Source of the DNA: Ruminococcus sp.
GTDB lineage: Bacteria > Bacillota > Clostridia > Oscillospirales > Ruminococcaceae
Direction of reading: 5' to 3'
Length of the DNA stretch: 64,000 bases
Assembly: GCA_021202895.1 (NCBI GenBank)
Contig: JAJQCE010000023.1
Location: forward strand, 1-64,000
Shown piece by piece: positions 35,774 through 44,932 of the stretch. Made by a program: the position numbers and the translations under genes. Below the pieces are notes generated by a model. That model made no database searches. It saw nothing but the letters and a program-made list of their open reading frames with translations, and was not told the DNA's origin. Within the stretch, counting starts at the first letter, position 1, and the number at the start of each line of letters is the position of its first letter.

Positions 35774-35832
35774 AGGTGTATACCTGTCAGGAACGGCAGG
35801 AGGATTGTGACAAGATTCAGGAGATGATAAAA

Positions 35833-37455
35833 GTGACTAAGATGACGGCGGCGAAAGCTATGGCGCAGTGCTTAAAGGAAGAGGATATTAAAGTCGTTTT
35901 CGGCTATCCCGGAGCGGCTATTTGCCCATTTTATGACGCTTTGCTTGAAACTGACATCAGACATATACTCGTCCGTCACGAGGCTAACGGCGGACACGAG
36001 GCAAGCGGCTATGCACGCCTTACAGGCAAGCCTGCAGTCTGTATTGCGACATCAGGTCCAGGAGCTGTGAATCTGATTACCGCTATTGCTACGGCTTATG
36101 CCGATTCAGTGCCGATAATTTGCATTACAGGGCAGGTAAACCGCGAGCAGATAGGCTCTGACGCATTTCAGGAGGCGGACATCACTGGTTCAGCCGAGCC
36201 GTTTATAAAGCACAGCTATCTTGTAAGTCATGCTGAGGATATTCCACGGATTTTCAAGGAGGCTTTCTACATTGCGGGCAGCGGCAGACCAGGACCCGTG
36301 CTGATTGACGTGCCTATGGACGTACAGAAGGAGAAGCTTGATTTCAGCTACCCTGAAAGCGTTGATATACGAGGCTACAAGCCTACAGTCAAGGGCAATT
36401 TTTTGCAGGTAAAGCGAGTTTACTCGGCTATAAGTCAAGCTGAAAAGCCGCTCATCTGCTTAGGCGGAGGAGTTTTCTGTGCATCCGCTTTGCAGGAGGT
36501 TCGCACGCTCTCACACAGAATGAATATACCTGTAATCACCACGATGATGGGAATTTCAGCTATGCCAAGCGATGATCCGCTCTTTTTCGGAATGCTGGGT
36601 ATGCACGGAGTTAAAACTGCAAATCGTGCGGTGAACGACTGCGACGCACTCTTTTTGATTGGTGCAAGAGTAGGCGACAGAGCGGTCAGAACTCCGCTTG
36701 CGCTTGAAAAAACCACAAAGATTATTCATATAGACATAGACCCTGCGGAAATCGGCAAAAATATGGGCGTTGACTATCCGCTTGTAGGCGATGCAAAGCT
36801 TGTTTTGCAGCAGCTTTTAGAAATTGCAGAGCCTATGAATCACGATGAATGGCTTAACCAGCTTAATTCCTACCGCATGCCTGAAGCCTTTGCGGAAGTG
36901 CCAGAGGGCACGGTAAATCCGAGAGAATTTATACACCGTCTTTCACAGGCGATGCCTGATAATTCGGTAATCTGCGCTGACGTAGGGCAAAATCAAATCT
37001 GGACCTGCACGGGCTATGAATTTCATAACGGCGGACGCTTAATAACCTCGGGCGGCATGGGAACTATGGGTTATTCTCTGCCCGCGGCGATAGGCGCAAA
37101 GCTTGCTTCCCCTGAAAGAAATATAGTTGCTATATGCGGAGACGGTTCGCTTCAAATGTCAATGATGGAGCTTGCGACAGCGGTTCAGCACGATGTTAAG
37201 GTAAAGGTTGTAGTTATGACGAACACTCGCTTAGGAATGGTAAGAGAGCTTCAAACCAACGGCTACAACGACCGTCAGACCGCAGTTTTCCTCGACGGCT
37301 CACCTGACTTTGTAAAGCTTGCGGCTGCCTATGGAATTGACGCTGTTCGCGTCAACGACAGTGAAAGCATGGAGCTTGCGATTGACAAGCTTGCAAATAA
37401 CGATGCAATTACGCTTGTAGAGGTGACGGTCGACAAGGATTTTCCCACGCTTTGA
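35833..37455 (+). CDS. ilvB: Acetolactate synthase, large (catalytic) subunit
   Basis: About 540 residues from GTG 35833, chosen because AGGAG lies 9-10 bases upstream; ATG 35824 and 35842 are alternatives, and the frame's first ATG (35776) precedes the transcription start. Thiamine enzyme features: FGYPGAAICPFYDAL, the catalytic Glu in HEANGGHEASGYAR, SGPGAVNLITAIA, and the ThDP-binding GDGSLQMSMMELATAVQ with the closing Asn in TNTRLG. It condenses pyruvate (or pyruvate and 2-oxobutyrate) in valine, leucine and isoleucine synthesis. It works with IlvN downstream. The C-terminus is short but within family range. Confidence 0.94.
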   Translation: MTKMTAAKAMAQCLKEEDIKVVFGYPGAAICPFYDALLETDIRHILVRHEANGGHEASGYARLTGKPAVCIATSGPGAVNLITAIATAYADSVPIICITGQVNREQIGSDAFQEADITGSAEPFIKHSYLVSHAEDIPRIFKEAFYIAGSGRPGPVLIDVPMDVQKEKLDFSYPESVDIRGYKPTVKGNFLQVKRVYSAISQAEKPLICLGGGVFCASALQEVRTLSHRMNIPVITTMMGISAMPSDDPLFFGMLGMHGVKTANRAVNDCDALFLIGARVGDRAVRTPLALEKTTKIIHIDIDPAEIGKNMGVDYPLVGDAKLVLQQLLEIAEPMNHDEWLNQLNSYRMPEAFAEVPEGTVNPREFIHRLSQAMPDNSVICADVGQNQIWTCTGYEFHNGGRLITSGGMGTMGYSLPAAIGAKLASPERNIVAICGDGSLQMSMMELATAVQHDVKVKVVVMTNTRLGMVRELQTNGYNDRQTAVFLDGSPDFVKLAAAYGIDAVRVNDSESMELAIDKLANNDAITLVEVTVDKDFPTL

Positions 37456-37578
37456 CAAGCGGCAAGAAAACTGACGGACATTTCAGAGCTTTTTTCAAGG
37501 AAATGCAATTAACATAAGGAAACATTTTTGTTCATGAAATATAGATATTTACATTGTATAATTAAATGAGTTAGGCAA

Positions 37579-37638
37579 ATGGCAAACTGGCTGACACTAG
37601 CCTATGTTCGAGCTTTTATCTTAGTTAGTCAGCTGTAA
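37579..37638 (+). CDS. Candidate branched-chain leader peptide before ilvN
   Basis: A 19-residue frame reads MANWLTLAYVRAFILVSQL and stops at TAA 37636. Seven of 19 codons are Leu, Ile or Val, with ATC TTA GTT (Ile-Leu-Val) in a row near the end. TATAAT lies at 37557-37562 and AGG just before the ATG, so the ribosome site is weak. Control codons placed inside a hairpin (37611-37643) and further hairpins before ilvN are the layout of a classical attenuator. It is inferred, not proven. Confidence 0.5.
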   Translation: MANWLTLAYVRAFILVSQL

Positions 37639-37694
37639 GAGCTTTTGTACCATGCGGTACAGACGTTCTTACCAGCGTTTGCTGACGCAAACGC
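37611..37694 (+). promoter_or_regulatory. Hairpin series in the ilvN leader
   Basis: AGCTTTTAT (37611-37619) pairs with GTAAGAGCT (37635-37643), GTACC with GGTAC around a 4-base loop (37647-37660), and GCGTTTGC (37675-37682) with GCAAACGC (37687-37694). The first overlaps the Ile-Leu-Val codons of the leader peptide. None is followed by a long T run, so control may be by sequestering the ilvN start region or by mRNA stability rather than by termination. The rest of the 265-base ilvB-ilvN gap shows nothing clear. Confidence 0.5.
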
Positions 37695-37720
37695 CCAAAA
37701 TTAAGAAAGGATTACTACAT

Positions 37721-38218
37721 ATGAAACATACAATTTCTGTGCTTGTGGAGAACCACAGCGGCGTGCTGTCAAGAATCAGCGGTCTTTTTTCACGACGGGG
37801 CTTTAACATTGAAAGCTTAGCTGTAGGTCCTACTCAGGACAAGGGAATTTCAAGGATAACCATTATCGCCGACGGCGACGAGCATACCGTTGAGCAGATT
37901 GAAAAGCAACTTAGCAAGCTTATCGAGGTTATCAAGGTCAAGACGTTAGTCAAGGGCGAATGTATGGCAAGAGAGCTTTTGATGGTTAAGATTGCCGCAG
38001 GAACGGACAAGCGTCAGGAGGTTATGACTATTTGCGACATCACCAACGCAAAGGTTATCGACTTTACGATTGCAACTATGACGCTTGAAATCTGCGACAA
38101 ATATGAGCACCTTGAAAGATTTGAGGAGCTTATCACTCCATACGGAATCATCGAGATGGTAAGGACGGGAACAATTGCTATTCAAAAGGGTTCTGAAACA
38201 ATGGCGCCTAAAAAGTAG
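37721..38218 (+). CDS. ilvN: Acetolactate synthase, small (regulatory) subunit
   Basis: 165 residues from ATG 37721, with AAAGGA about 10 bases upstream; a longer frame opens at 37652 inside the leader but has no ribosome site. The N-terminal ACT domain reads HTISVLVENHSGVLSRISGLF and GFNIESLAVG; the second domain (ELLMVKIAAGTDKRQEV) completes the family layout. It binds valine for feedback control of IlvB. It is followed by ilvC after 58 bases. Confidence 0.95.
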   Translation: MKHTISVLVENHSGVLSRISGLFSRRGFNIESLAVGPTQDKGISRITIIADGDEHTVEQIEKQLSKLIEVIKVKTLVKGECMARELLMVKIAAGTDKRQEVMTICDITNAKVIDFTIATMTLEICDKYEHLERFEELITPYGIIEMVRTGTIAIQKGSETMAPKK

Positions 38219-38252
38219 GTTTTTAGTCCTAATGGGCTATTTTCTAATATAA

Positions 38253-39299
<1,047 letters not shown>

Positions 39300-39322
39300 T
39301 CGAAAACCAATTTCAAAAAACA

Positions 39323-39358
39323 AAGCAGCGCAAGCCGAACGGTCTGCGCTGCTTTTAA
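39323..39358 (+). terminator. Terminator of the ilv operon
   Basis: AAGCAGCGCA (39323-39332) pairs with TGCGCTGCTT (39344-39353), a 10-bp perfect stem followed by a short T-rich tail. Confidence 0.85.
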
Positions 39359-39373
39359 TTGTCCTTAATAAAA

Positions 39374-39407
39374 AATCGCCTACATCAAAATAGGCGATTA
39401 TTATTTT
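39374..39407. terminator. Bidirectional terminator between ilvC and ttdB
   Basis: AATCGCCTA (39374-39382) pairs with TAGGCGATT (39391-39399). T runs exist on both strands, so it can end ilv transcripts as well as the - strand ttdB transcript. Confidence 0.85.
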
Positions 39408-39409
39408 TT

Positions 39410-39967
39410 TCACACTGCCACAAAGCGTTCTCTGCCCGTCTTAAACAGATTCCCACCGTGACAGTCTATTGCCGTTATCAAGGGAAAATCCTCGACATAC
39501 AGCCGTTTTACCGATTCACAGCCTAAATCCTCAAAGGCGATAACCTCGCAGGATTTAATCCTGCTTGCCGCCAACGCACCGCAGCCGCCTACAGCACAAA
39601 AGTAAACCGCTCGGTTACGCTCAATTGCTTTGCAAACCTCATCGCTCCGCTCGCCCTTGCCAATCATCGCAACAAGTCCCTCGTCTAGGAACCTGGGCGC
39701 AAATCTATCCATTCTGCCACTTGTGGTAGGCCCGCAGGAGCCTATAGGCTTACCCTCAGGAGCAGGTGTAGGACCTGCATAGTAAATCACAGCGTCCTTC
39801 AAATCGTACGGCAGCTTTTCGCCGCTGTCTAGCAAAGCATTAATACGCTTGTGAGCCGCATCTCTTGAGGTATATACAATACCGCTGAGTAAAATTTTTT
39901 CTCCCGCATTAAGCGTCGGCACAGCTTGCCTTAGATTTTCAACACTGATTCTTCTGATTTCACTCAT
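39410..39967 (-). CDS. ttdB: Class I fumarase/tartrate dehydratase beta subunit
   Basis: 185 residues. ISVENLRQAVPTLNAGEKILLSG, VYTSRDAAHKR, YYAGPTPAPEGKPIGSCGPTTSGRMD and GKGERSDEV are the signatures of the beta subunit (C-terminal domain) of class I hydro-lyases. In anaerobic Bacillota such enzymes are usually fumarase. The alpha subunit, which carries the iron-sulfur cluster, normally adjoins it but is absent here. The gene upstream, 9 bases away, encodes a DivIVA-like protein and they probably share a transcript. Which substrate is used cannot be said. Confidence 0.88.
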   Translation of the reverse strand: MSEIRRISVENLRQAVPTLNAGEKILLSGIVYTSRDAAHKRINALLDSGEKLPYDLKDAVIYYAGPTPAPEGKPIGSCGPTTSGRMDRFAPRFLDEGLVAMIGKGERSDEVCKAIERNRAVYFCAVGGCGALAASRIKSCEVIAFEDLGCESVKRLYVEDFPLITAIDCHGGNLFKTGRERFVAV

Positions 39968-39976
39968 CTTAAGAAA

Positions 39977-40936
39977 TCAGTCCTCTGCTACCAGATCAAG
40001 ACCCTCGTCAACAAGATTTCTTGCGGAATTAGCCATCTGCATACTCTCGGTGTTAAATTCATTGAGCTGCTTAAGCATATTTGTAACTGTTTCCTCAAGA
40101 CCCTCAAACTCTTCCCTGACACCTTTTCTAAGGTCTGCGGACTTGGACTTGATAACCGCAGCCTGTGTCTTGGCGTCATCAATAAGTTTTGCAGCCTTTG
40201 CTTCTGCTTCTGTAGTCGTCCTGTATGCCTGGGAATTTGCAGCACTTGTAACCTCTTCAGCTTCCTTCTTAGCCGCAGATGTAATCGAATCAACCTCTGC
40301 CTTAGCCGCAGATGTCATAGATTCAGCGCTCTGAGCCGCCGACTGGAGCGTCTGTGAAGCCTCAGCCTGTGCCTTTGTAACGGTAGCCTCAGCCTGTGCG
40401 TTAGCCTCGTCAACAATCTGATTAGCCTGTGCTTCAGCCTCGTCAGTCATCTTCTTAGCCGCACTCTTAGCCTCAGTTACAACCTTGTTAGCTGTATTCT
40501 GCGCTTCGATAAATACCGTTCCTAAATCAAATGCAGGAGCTGCACCTGTAGCGGAAGCCGCTTCCTTTTCAGCCTTTTCAAGCTTTTCCTTGAGATCCTC
40601 GATTTCTTCAGCCTGAGAAGCTATAGTCTGATCCTTTTCGGTAATCTGCTGCTCATAGTCAGCTATTCTCATATTCATAGAATCGGTCGAAGCCATAAGC
40701 TCCGCTACCTTGTTCTTAGCCTCCTCGACCTTCTTCTCAAGCTCTTCCTTACCCTCAAAGTTGCCGTCAGAAGCTCCGCCGCCTGTTGTTTCAAGCCGAT
40801 CAATCGTTTCCTCCTGATCCTTGACCTTATTCTCAAGATTGTAAATCTTTGAGTTAAGCTCGTCTACATAAGCAAGAACGTCCTGCTTATCAAATCCGCC
40901 CATACGGACAGTCCTTAAGTAACCATTATTAGCCAT
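39977..40936 (-). CDS. DivIVA-like coiled-coil protein
   Basis: 319 residues from ATG 40936, chosen because GGAGG lies nine bases upstream. The first 35 residues (GYLRTVRMGGFDKQDVLAYV) match the DivIVA membrane-targeting and dimer region. Two long coiled coils follow, the second rich in Ala, Glu and Lys (repeated A-E-A-x-A patterns, about 150-280). A Gly-rich break lies at about 50-60. DivIVA proteins recruit partners to curved membrane at septa and poles. The place downstream of ftsZ on the same strand fits a division or morphology role, but the gene has its own promoter. Confidence 0.8.
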   Translation of the reverse strand: MANNGYLRTVRMGGFDKQDVLAYVDELNSKIYNLENKVKDQEETIDRLETTGGGASDGNFEGKEELEKKVEEAKNKVAELMASTDSMNMRIADYEQQITEKDQTIASQAEEIEDLKEKLEKAEKEAASATGAAPAFDLGTVFIEAQNTANKVVTEAKSAAKKMTDEAEAQANQIVDEANAQAEATVTKAQAEASQTLQSAAQSAESMTSAAKAEVDSITSAAKKEAEEVTSAANSQAYRTTTEAEAKAAKLIDDAKTQAAVIKSKSADLRKGVREEFEGLEETVTNMLKQLNEFNTESMQMANSARNLVDEGLDLVAED

Positions 40937-40974
40937 GATGAATTCCTCCCATTCATAGTGATTCATATATAATA

Positions 40975-41003
40975 ATTATACAATACTTTGCCGACTTTTT
41001 CAA
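40975..41003 (-). promoter_or_regulatory. Promoter of the DivIVA-like gene
   Basis: On the - strand TTGAAA (40998-41003), 17 bases, TATAAT (40975-40980). The surrounding gap 40937-41239 also contains the palindrome at 41091 and the ftsZ terminator. Confidence 0.8.
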
Positions 41004-41090
41004 TAAAAAAAATCGAATTTATAAAACTTCGTCGCTTTATACAAATTTCTTTCAATATTTTTGTGAATTTTGCCTATAAAATCTGAACCT

Positions 41091-41108
41091 TACAAACTGT
41101 TGTTTGTA
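41091..41108. repeat. Perfect 7-bp inverted repeat, possible operator
   Basis: TACAAAC (41091-41097) and GTTTGTA (41102-41108) flank a 4-base spacer, in the gap upstream of the DivIVA-like gene and about 90 bases before its -35. There is no T run, so it is more likely a protein-binding site than a terminator. Confidence 0.4.
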
Positions 41109-41183
41109 CAAGATAAATCTTTTCGCAAGCTTAAAAATCCTTAACACCTGATTTAATATTTTTGCATAGCGCACAAAGCGTAT

Positions 41184-41219
41184 GAAAAAGAGCGGGCGTT
41201 CATACAGAACACTCGCTCT
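41184..41219 (-). terminator. Terminator at the end of the dcw cluster
   Basis: On the - strand a 13-base arm (41207-41219) pairs with 41189-41201 with one mismatch and is followed by five T. It lies 21 bases after the ftsZ stop. Confidence 0.85.
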
Positions 41220-41239
41220 GTTAAAATCAATGAGTTAAA

Positions 41240-42358
41240 TTACTTATTCTTGAATATATTGAAGATATCGTCATAATAAGCAGGATTATCCGCAGCCTTT
41301 ACGCCCGCCTTATGAAGAGCCTCTGCGTCAGCCTTGCTGTCCGCTCCTAAAGCCGCCGCAGCCTTTTTGCCCGCCGCTTTTGTTTCAGCCTTTTTTGCAG
41401 CCGCACCGTCAAAATCGGTAGCTATCACGGTAACATAAACCTCATCGTTCATCTCTGAATTATAGCCGTTGCCAAAGATAATCTCTGCGTCCTCGTCAAC
41501 AACCTCAGTGATTGCGTTCGTAAGCTCGTCAACCTCGTCAACTACAATATCCTCGCTCATAGAAATATTTACGAGCAATCTCTTAGCACCTGTAATTGAA
41601 GTTTCAAGCAGATCACTCTTGATAACCTGAGAAACTGCGTCCGCAACCTTTTCCTTGCCCTGTCCGTGACCGATAGCCATATGAGCAAAGCCTGCGTTCT
41701 TGATTATAGTCGTAATGTCCGCAAAGTCTACATTTATCTCATCATGTCTTGTGATGATTTCAGCAATTGCAATTACATCAGTCTTTAAAACCTCGTCTGC
41801 AAGCGCATACGCCTGACGCATTGTAAGCTTCTGACCGTTTGTAAGAAGATTCTGATTAGGGATAACGATAAGAGCGTCAACATTCTCAAGGAGCAGTGCG
41901 ATTCCCTGCTCAGCCTTATCCATCTTCTTTGCGCCCTCAAAATTAAAGGGCTTTGTGACAACCGCTATTGTAAGCTTTTCAAGGTCGTGAGCAATCTGCG
42001 CTACTACAGGAGCAGCTCCCGTACCAGTTCCGCCACCCATTCCAGCTGTAATAAACACCATGTCGGCATCCTTTAAAGCTTCAGCGATTTCGTCCTGACT
42101 TTCCTTAGCCGCCGCTTCACCGATTTCCGGCTTTGCTCCTGCGCCAAGTCCATGAGTCAGCTTAGAACCAATCTGGATTCTTTCAGCCGCCTTTGAATTC
42201 TTAAGCGCCTGTACATCGGTGTTAATAGCTATGTAGTCAACATTACCGACAATACCTGTGTCAACGATACGGTTCAAAGCGTTACCGCCGCCGCCGCCAA
42301 CGCCTATTACCTTAATCTTCGCACCCTCAACTGGGGCTTCAACATATTCATACGCCAT
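41240..42358 (-). CDS. ftsZ: Cell division GTPase FtsZ
   Basis: 372 residues. KVIGVGGGGGNALNR, AINTDVQAL, the tubulin signature GGGTGTGAAP and NVDFADI are all present; the T7-type region follows. FtsZ polymerises into the division ring. After the GTPase and subdomain (end near 320) comes an Ala/Lys-rich linker. The usual C-terminal peptide (D-I-P-x-F-L-R-R) is not there; the last residues read YYDDIFNIFKNK, an unusual variant. AGGAGG precedes the ATG. It is the last gene of the cluster and has an additional promoter in front. Confidence 0.97.
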   Translation of the reverse strand: MAYEYVEAPVEGAKIKVIGVGGGGGNALNRIVDTGIVGNVDYIAINTDVQALKNSKAAERIQIGSKLTHGLGAGAKPEIGEAAAKESQDEIAEALKDADMVFITAGMGGGTGTGAAPVVAQIAHDLEKLTIAVVTKPFNFEGAKKMDKAEQGIALLLENVDALIVIPNQNLLTNGQKLTMRQAYALADEVLKTDVIAIAEIITRHDEINVDFADITTIIKNAGFAHMAIGHGQGKEKVADAVSQVIKSDLLETSITGAKRLLVNISMSEDIVVDEVDELTNAITEVVDEDAEIIFGNGYNSEMNDEVYVTVIATDFDGAAAKKAETKAAGKKAAAALGADSKADAEALHKAGVKAADNPAYYDDIFNIFKNK

Positions 42359-42437
42359 ATTTGTATCCTCCTGCTTTACCTGTTATTTAGCAATCGACAT
42401 TATTTTCATTTTTATCCGAACCTACAGATATATATTT

Positions 42438-42466
42438 ATAATAACACAAAATCCGACAAAAGTAAA
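42438..42466 (-). promoter_or_regulatory. Likely internal promoter of ftsZ
   Basis: On the - strand TTTACT (42461-42466), 17 bases, TATTAT (42438-42443), in the 206-base gap between ftsQ and ftsZ. Confidence 0.55.
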
Positions 42467-42564
42467 GGCATTAAATCTTCATTCGTTAAATTTTAGCTAT
42501 TTGCACAATTTTAAACGCCTTTTTCTTCGCTTTCTTGTGCAATTTTGCCCCAAAATTTTTTTCC

Positions 42565-43500
42565 TTAATAGGCATAACTGCTGTCATAGGAATATTCGCT
42601 GTAGCTGTCAGACGAACTACTGTCGTAGGAATACTCGCTGTAGCTATCAGACGCCTGCTCGCTTTCGCTCAAAGAATCAGATGAAACGGGAGTAGTCGCC
42701 ACCGTTTCCTCTTTAGGAATTGCAGAAATTCCGCTGTCAATTCCGTTATATTTCAGCGTTCCCTCGTAGCTCTCAGGAATACTTGAATCCAGCACCGCTT
42801 TGATATAGGAAAGCTTTATATCAATATCAACCGAGCTTCCAAGCTTGATTTCTATTCTGCCGTCATAGCTTAAAACTATATCTGTTCTGTCGGTTATATC
42901 AATTTGCTCAATGCTTTCATATTCAAGCTCCTCAAGCTGCGTCATGATTTCACTGATTGTTTCGGTTTTCTGCGAATCCTCCGATTCTGCATCGTCGCCT
43001 GCGGCTGTGTTTTTAAGCTCATAGCCGACAACCAACGTCAGCTCCTCGTCCCTCTCAGACTGCTCAGCTTCAAGGATACGTCCTGACGAGGAAATTGTGT
43101 AGTAAAGTCCGTCCTGCTCAATCTGAAACTGCGCCACGGCCTCCGTAATATTTATCGTAAGCGAATCGGGATAATTCTTCACAATCGTCACGTCGTCCAC
43201 ATAAGGAAGATTTTCTTTTATACGGGCAGCGATAAAATCAGTGTTCAGTCTTACCAGATTCTGCCCTGGGACAAGCCCTGCTACGCTTTGAACTTGCTCG
43301 GGAGCATAAAGCGTTGTTCCTGAAACAGTCAGTCCTGTATTTGAAAGATTAAAAAGCACAGTGACACACAAAAGCGTCGCCAATGCAGCAACTACAGCCG
43401 CCGCAATGGTGACGTATAAATTTACGGTATTTCTTCTTCTGCCGTGACGAACGGCTGCCGAAGCATATCTTCCGTTTTTCGCTTTACCTCGTTCCTGCAT
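42565..43500 (-). CDS. ftsQ: Cell division protein FtsQ/DivIB
   Basis: 311 residues. A basic cytosolic tail of about 30 residues, one membrane helix (about 28-50), then the POTRA domain (TGLTVSGTTLYAPEQVQSVA, LVRLNTDFIAARIKENLPYV, VTIVKNYPDSLTINITE) and the beta domain. It links FtsL/FtsB and the septal synthase. The C-terminus is odd: about 28 residues of Ser, Tyr, Asp and Glu made of a repeated 13-residue block. It lies between murA and ftsZ. Confidence 0.9.
   Translation of the reverse strand: MQERGKAKNGRYASAAVRHGRRRNTVNLYVTIAAAVVAALATLLCVTVLFNLSNTGLTVSGTTLYAPEQVQSVAGLVPGQNLVRLNTDFIAARIKENLPYVDDVTIVKNYPDSLTINITEAVAQFQIEQDGLYYTISSSGRILEAEQSERDEELTLVVGYELKNTAAGDDAESEDSQKTETISEIMTQLEELEYESIEQIDITDRTDIVLSYDGRIEIKLGSSVDIDIKLSYIKAVLDSSIPESYEGTLKYNGIDSGISAIPKEETVATTPVSSDSLSESEQASDSYSEYSYDSSSSDSYSEYSYDSSYAY
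42581..42653 (-). repeat. 39-bp direct repeat in the ftsQ tail
   Basis: Two copies with period 39 (starting at 42581 and 42620), differing at a few bases, code for a repeated Ser-Asp-Ser-Tyr-Ser-Glu-Tyr block. An in-frame period of 13 codons allows tail length to change without frameshift. Confidence 0.8.
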
Positions 43501-43543
43501 TTTTTCTTTACCTTTCCTCTTTCTCGGGCTTTCCTATGCACAT

Positions 43544-44809
43544 CTATTTTATACGATTAGCTTTCGCTCCAAGCTTTGCCAAAGCGTTTTCAATTGAATC
43601 ATATCCTCTGTCTATAAGCTCAACATTTGAAATTACAGTTTCACCCTGTGCCGCACACGCCGCAACGCAAAGTGCCGCTCCGCCTCTTAAATCAGGTGCG
43701 AAAACAGCCGCTGACGAAAGCCTTCTCACTCCGCTCACAACCGCCACTCTTCCCTCAGTAGTTATATTTGCACCCATTCTCACAAGCTCATCTACATGAC
43801 GAAAACGGTTCTCAAATATATCCTCAACAAAAATTGTCGTTCCTCTAGCCTTAGTAAGACAAGCCATGACTATCGCCTGCGCATCGGTCGGAAAGCCAGG
43901 ATAGGGCTGAGTCCTCACCATTCCCACCGACTTCAAGCCTTTATCCGAAGAATTTAAATAAATCCCCTCGCCGTACTCGTAAACGCTGCACCCCGCCTGC
44001 CTAAAGACGTTTATCACAGCCTCCAAATCAGTGCCGTTTGCTCCCTTTATAAAAACCTCGCCGTCAGTAATCGCCGCTGCGCTTAAATATGTAACCGCAG
44101 CAATCCTGTCAGGCATTACGGTATATTCACAGCCGTGCAGAGAACCAGCGTTTACTCCCTCTATCACAATTCTTTGTGTTCCTGCGCCCTTTATCCTTGC
44201 GCCGCATTCTGTCAGGAAATTCGCAAGGTCGCATATTTCAGGCTCTCTTGCGGCATTTGAAATAATTGTTTCACCCTTTGCCGTGCAGGCGGCAAGCATT
44301 ATGTTTTCAGTCGCTCCCACAGATGGAAATGAGAGATTCACAAGCGTTCCCCTAAGCCCTTTAGGGCAACGACAGATAAGCGAGCCATGCTCCTCCTCAA
44401 TCTGTGCGCCAAGCTGTCTGAGAGCCGACAAATGCAGATCTATCGGTCTGGGTCCAAGCTCACAGCCGCCTGGGAAGCTTAAAGTACACTCTCCCAAACG
44501 TCCCAAAAGCGCACCCAGAAAGATAATTGACGAACGCATTCTCCGCATAAGCTCATCGGAAATTTCCGCTCCATCTATCGAGGAGGAATCTATTACTAGA
44601 CTGTCGCCGTTTCTCTTGCATTTGCAGCCAAGCGCACTTAAAATTCTAGTCGCCGCATAAACGTCCGAAAGCGGAGGACAGCGTTTAAGACTGACCTCAT
44701 CTCTCGTCAGCACGCACGCACTCAAAATCGGCAGTGCGCTGTTCTTTGCGCCTTGAATTTCAATCTCTCCGCAAAGCCTTTTTGAGCCTTCAATCTTTAA
44801 CCTCTGCAT
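43544..44809 (-). CDS. murA: UDP-GlcNAc 1-carboxyvinyltransferase
   Basis: 421 residues from ATG 44809, which has GAGGTGG in front; a longer frame opens at 44890 without support. EIEIQGAKNSALPILSAC holds the substrate Lys-Asn; SFPGGCELGPRPIDLHL holds the catalytic Cys that fosfomycin attacks; PTDAQAIVMA and RGGAALCVAACAA are further family motifs. It commits UDP-GlcNAc to peptidoglycan. Placement inside the dcw cluster, between a membrane protein and ftsQ, is known in some Clostridia. Confidence 0.95.
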   Translation of the reverse strand: MQRLKIEGSKRLCGEIEIQGAKNSALPILSACVLTRDEVSLKRCPPLSDVYAATRILSALGCKCKRNGDSLVIDSSSIDGAEISDELMRRMRSSIIFLGALLGRLGECTLSFPGGCELGPRPIDLHLSALRQLGAQIEEEHGSLICRCPKGLRGTLVNLSFPSVGATENIMLAACTAKGETIISNAAREPEICDLANFLTECGARIKGAGTQRIVIEGVNAGSLHGCEYTVMPDRIAAVTYLSAAAITDGEVFIKGANGTDLEAVINVFRQAGCSVYEYGEGIYLNSSDKGLKSVGMVRTQPYPGFPTDAQAIVMACLTKARGTTIFVEDIFENRFRHVDELVRMGANITTEGRVAVVSGVRRLSSAAVFAPDLRGGAALCVAACAAQGETVISNVELIDRGYDSIENALAKLGAKANRIK

Positions 44810-44932
44810 TAAAACCACCTCAATGGGCGGCTTAACTGCGGCACGCCCTGTTTTTAGATGCCCACCGCTGTTTTGCGAATTTTTCAGCACCCTTTTTCAG
44901 TTTATGCTCGGTGTGCCGCAAAGGTTAATTTT

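Noticed and set aside
35776..35832. ilvB start at ATG 35776
   Set aside because: It lies directly after the -10 hexamer and before the expected transcription start, and has no ribosome site.
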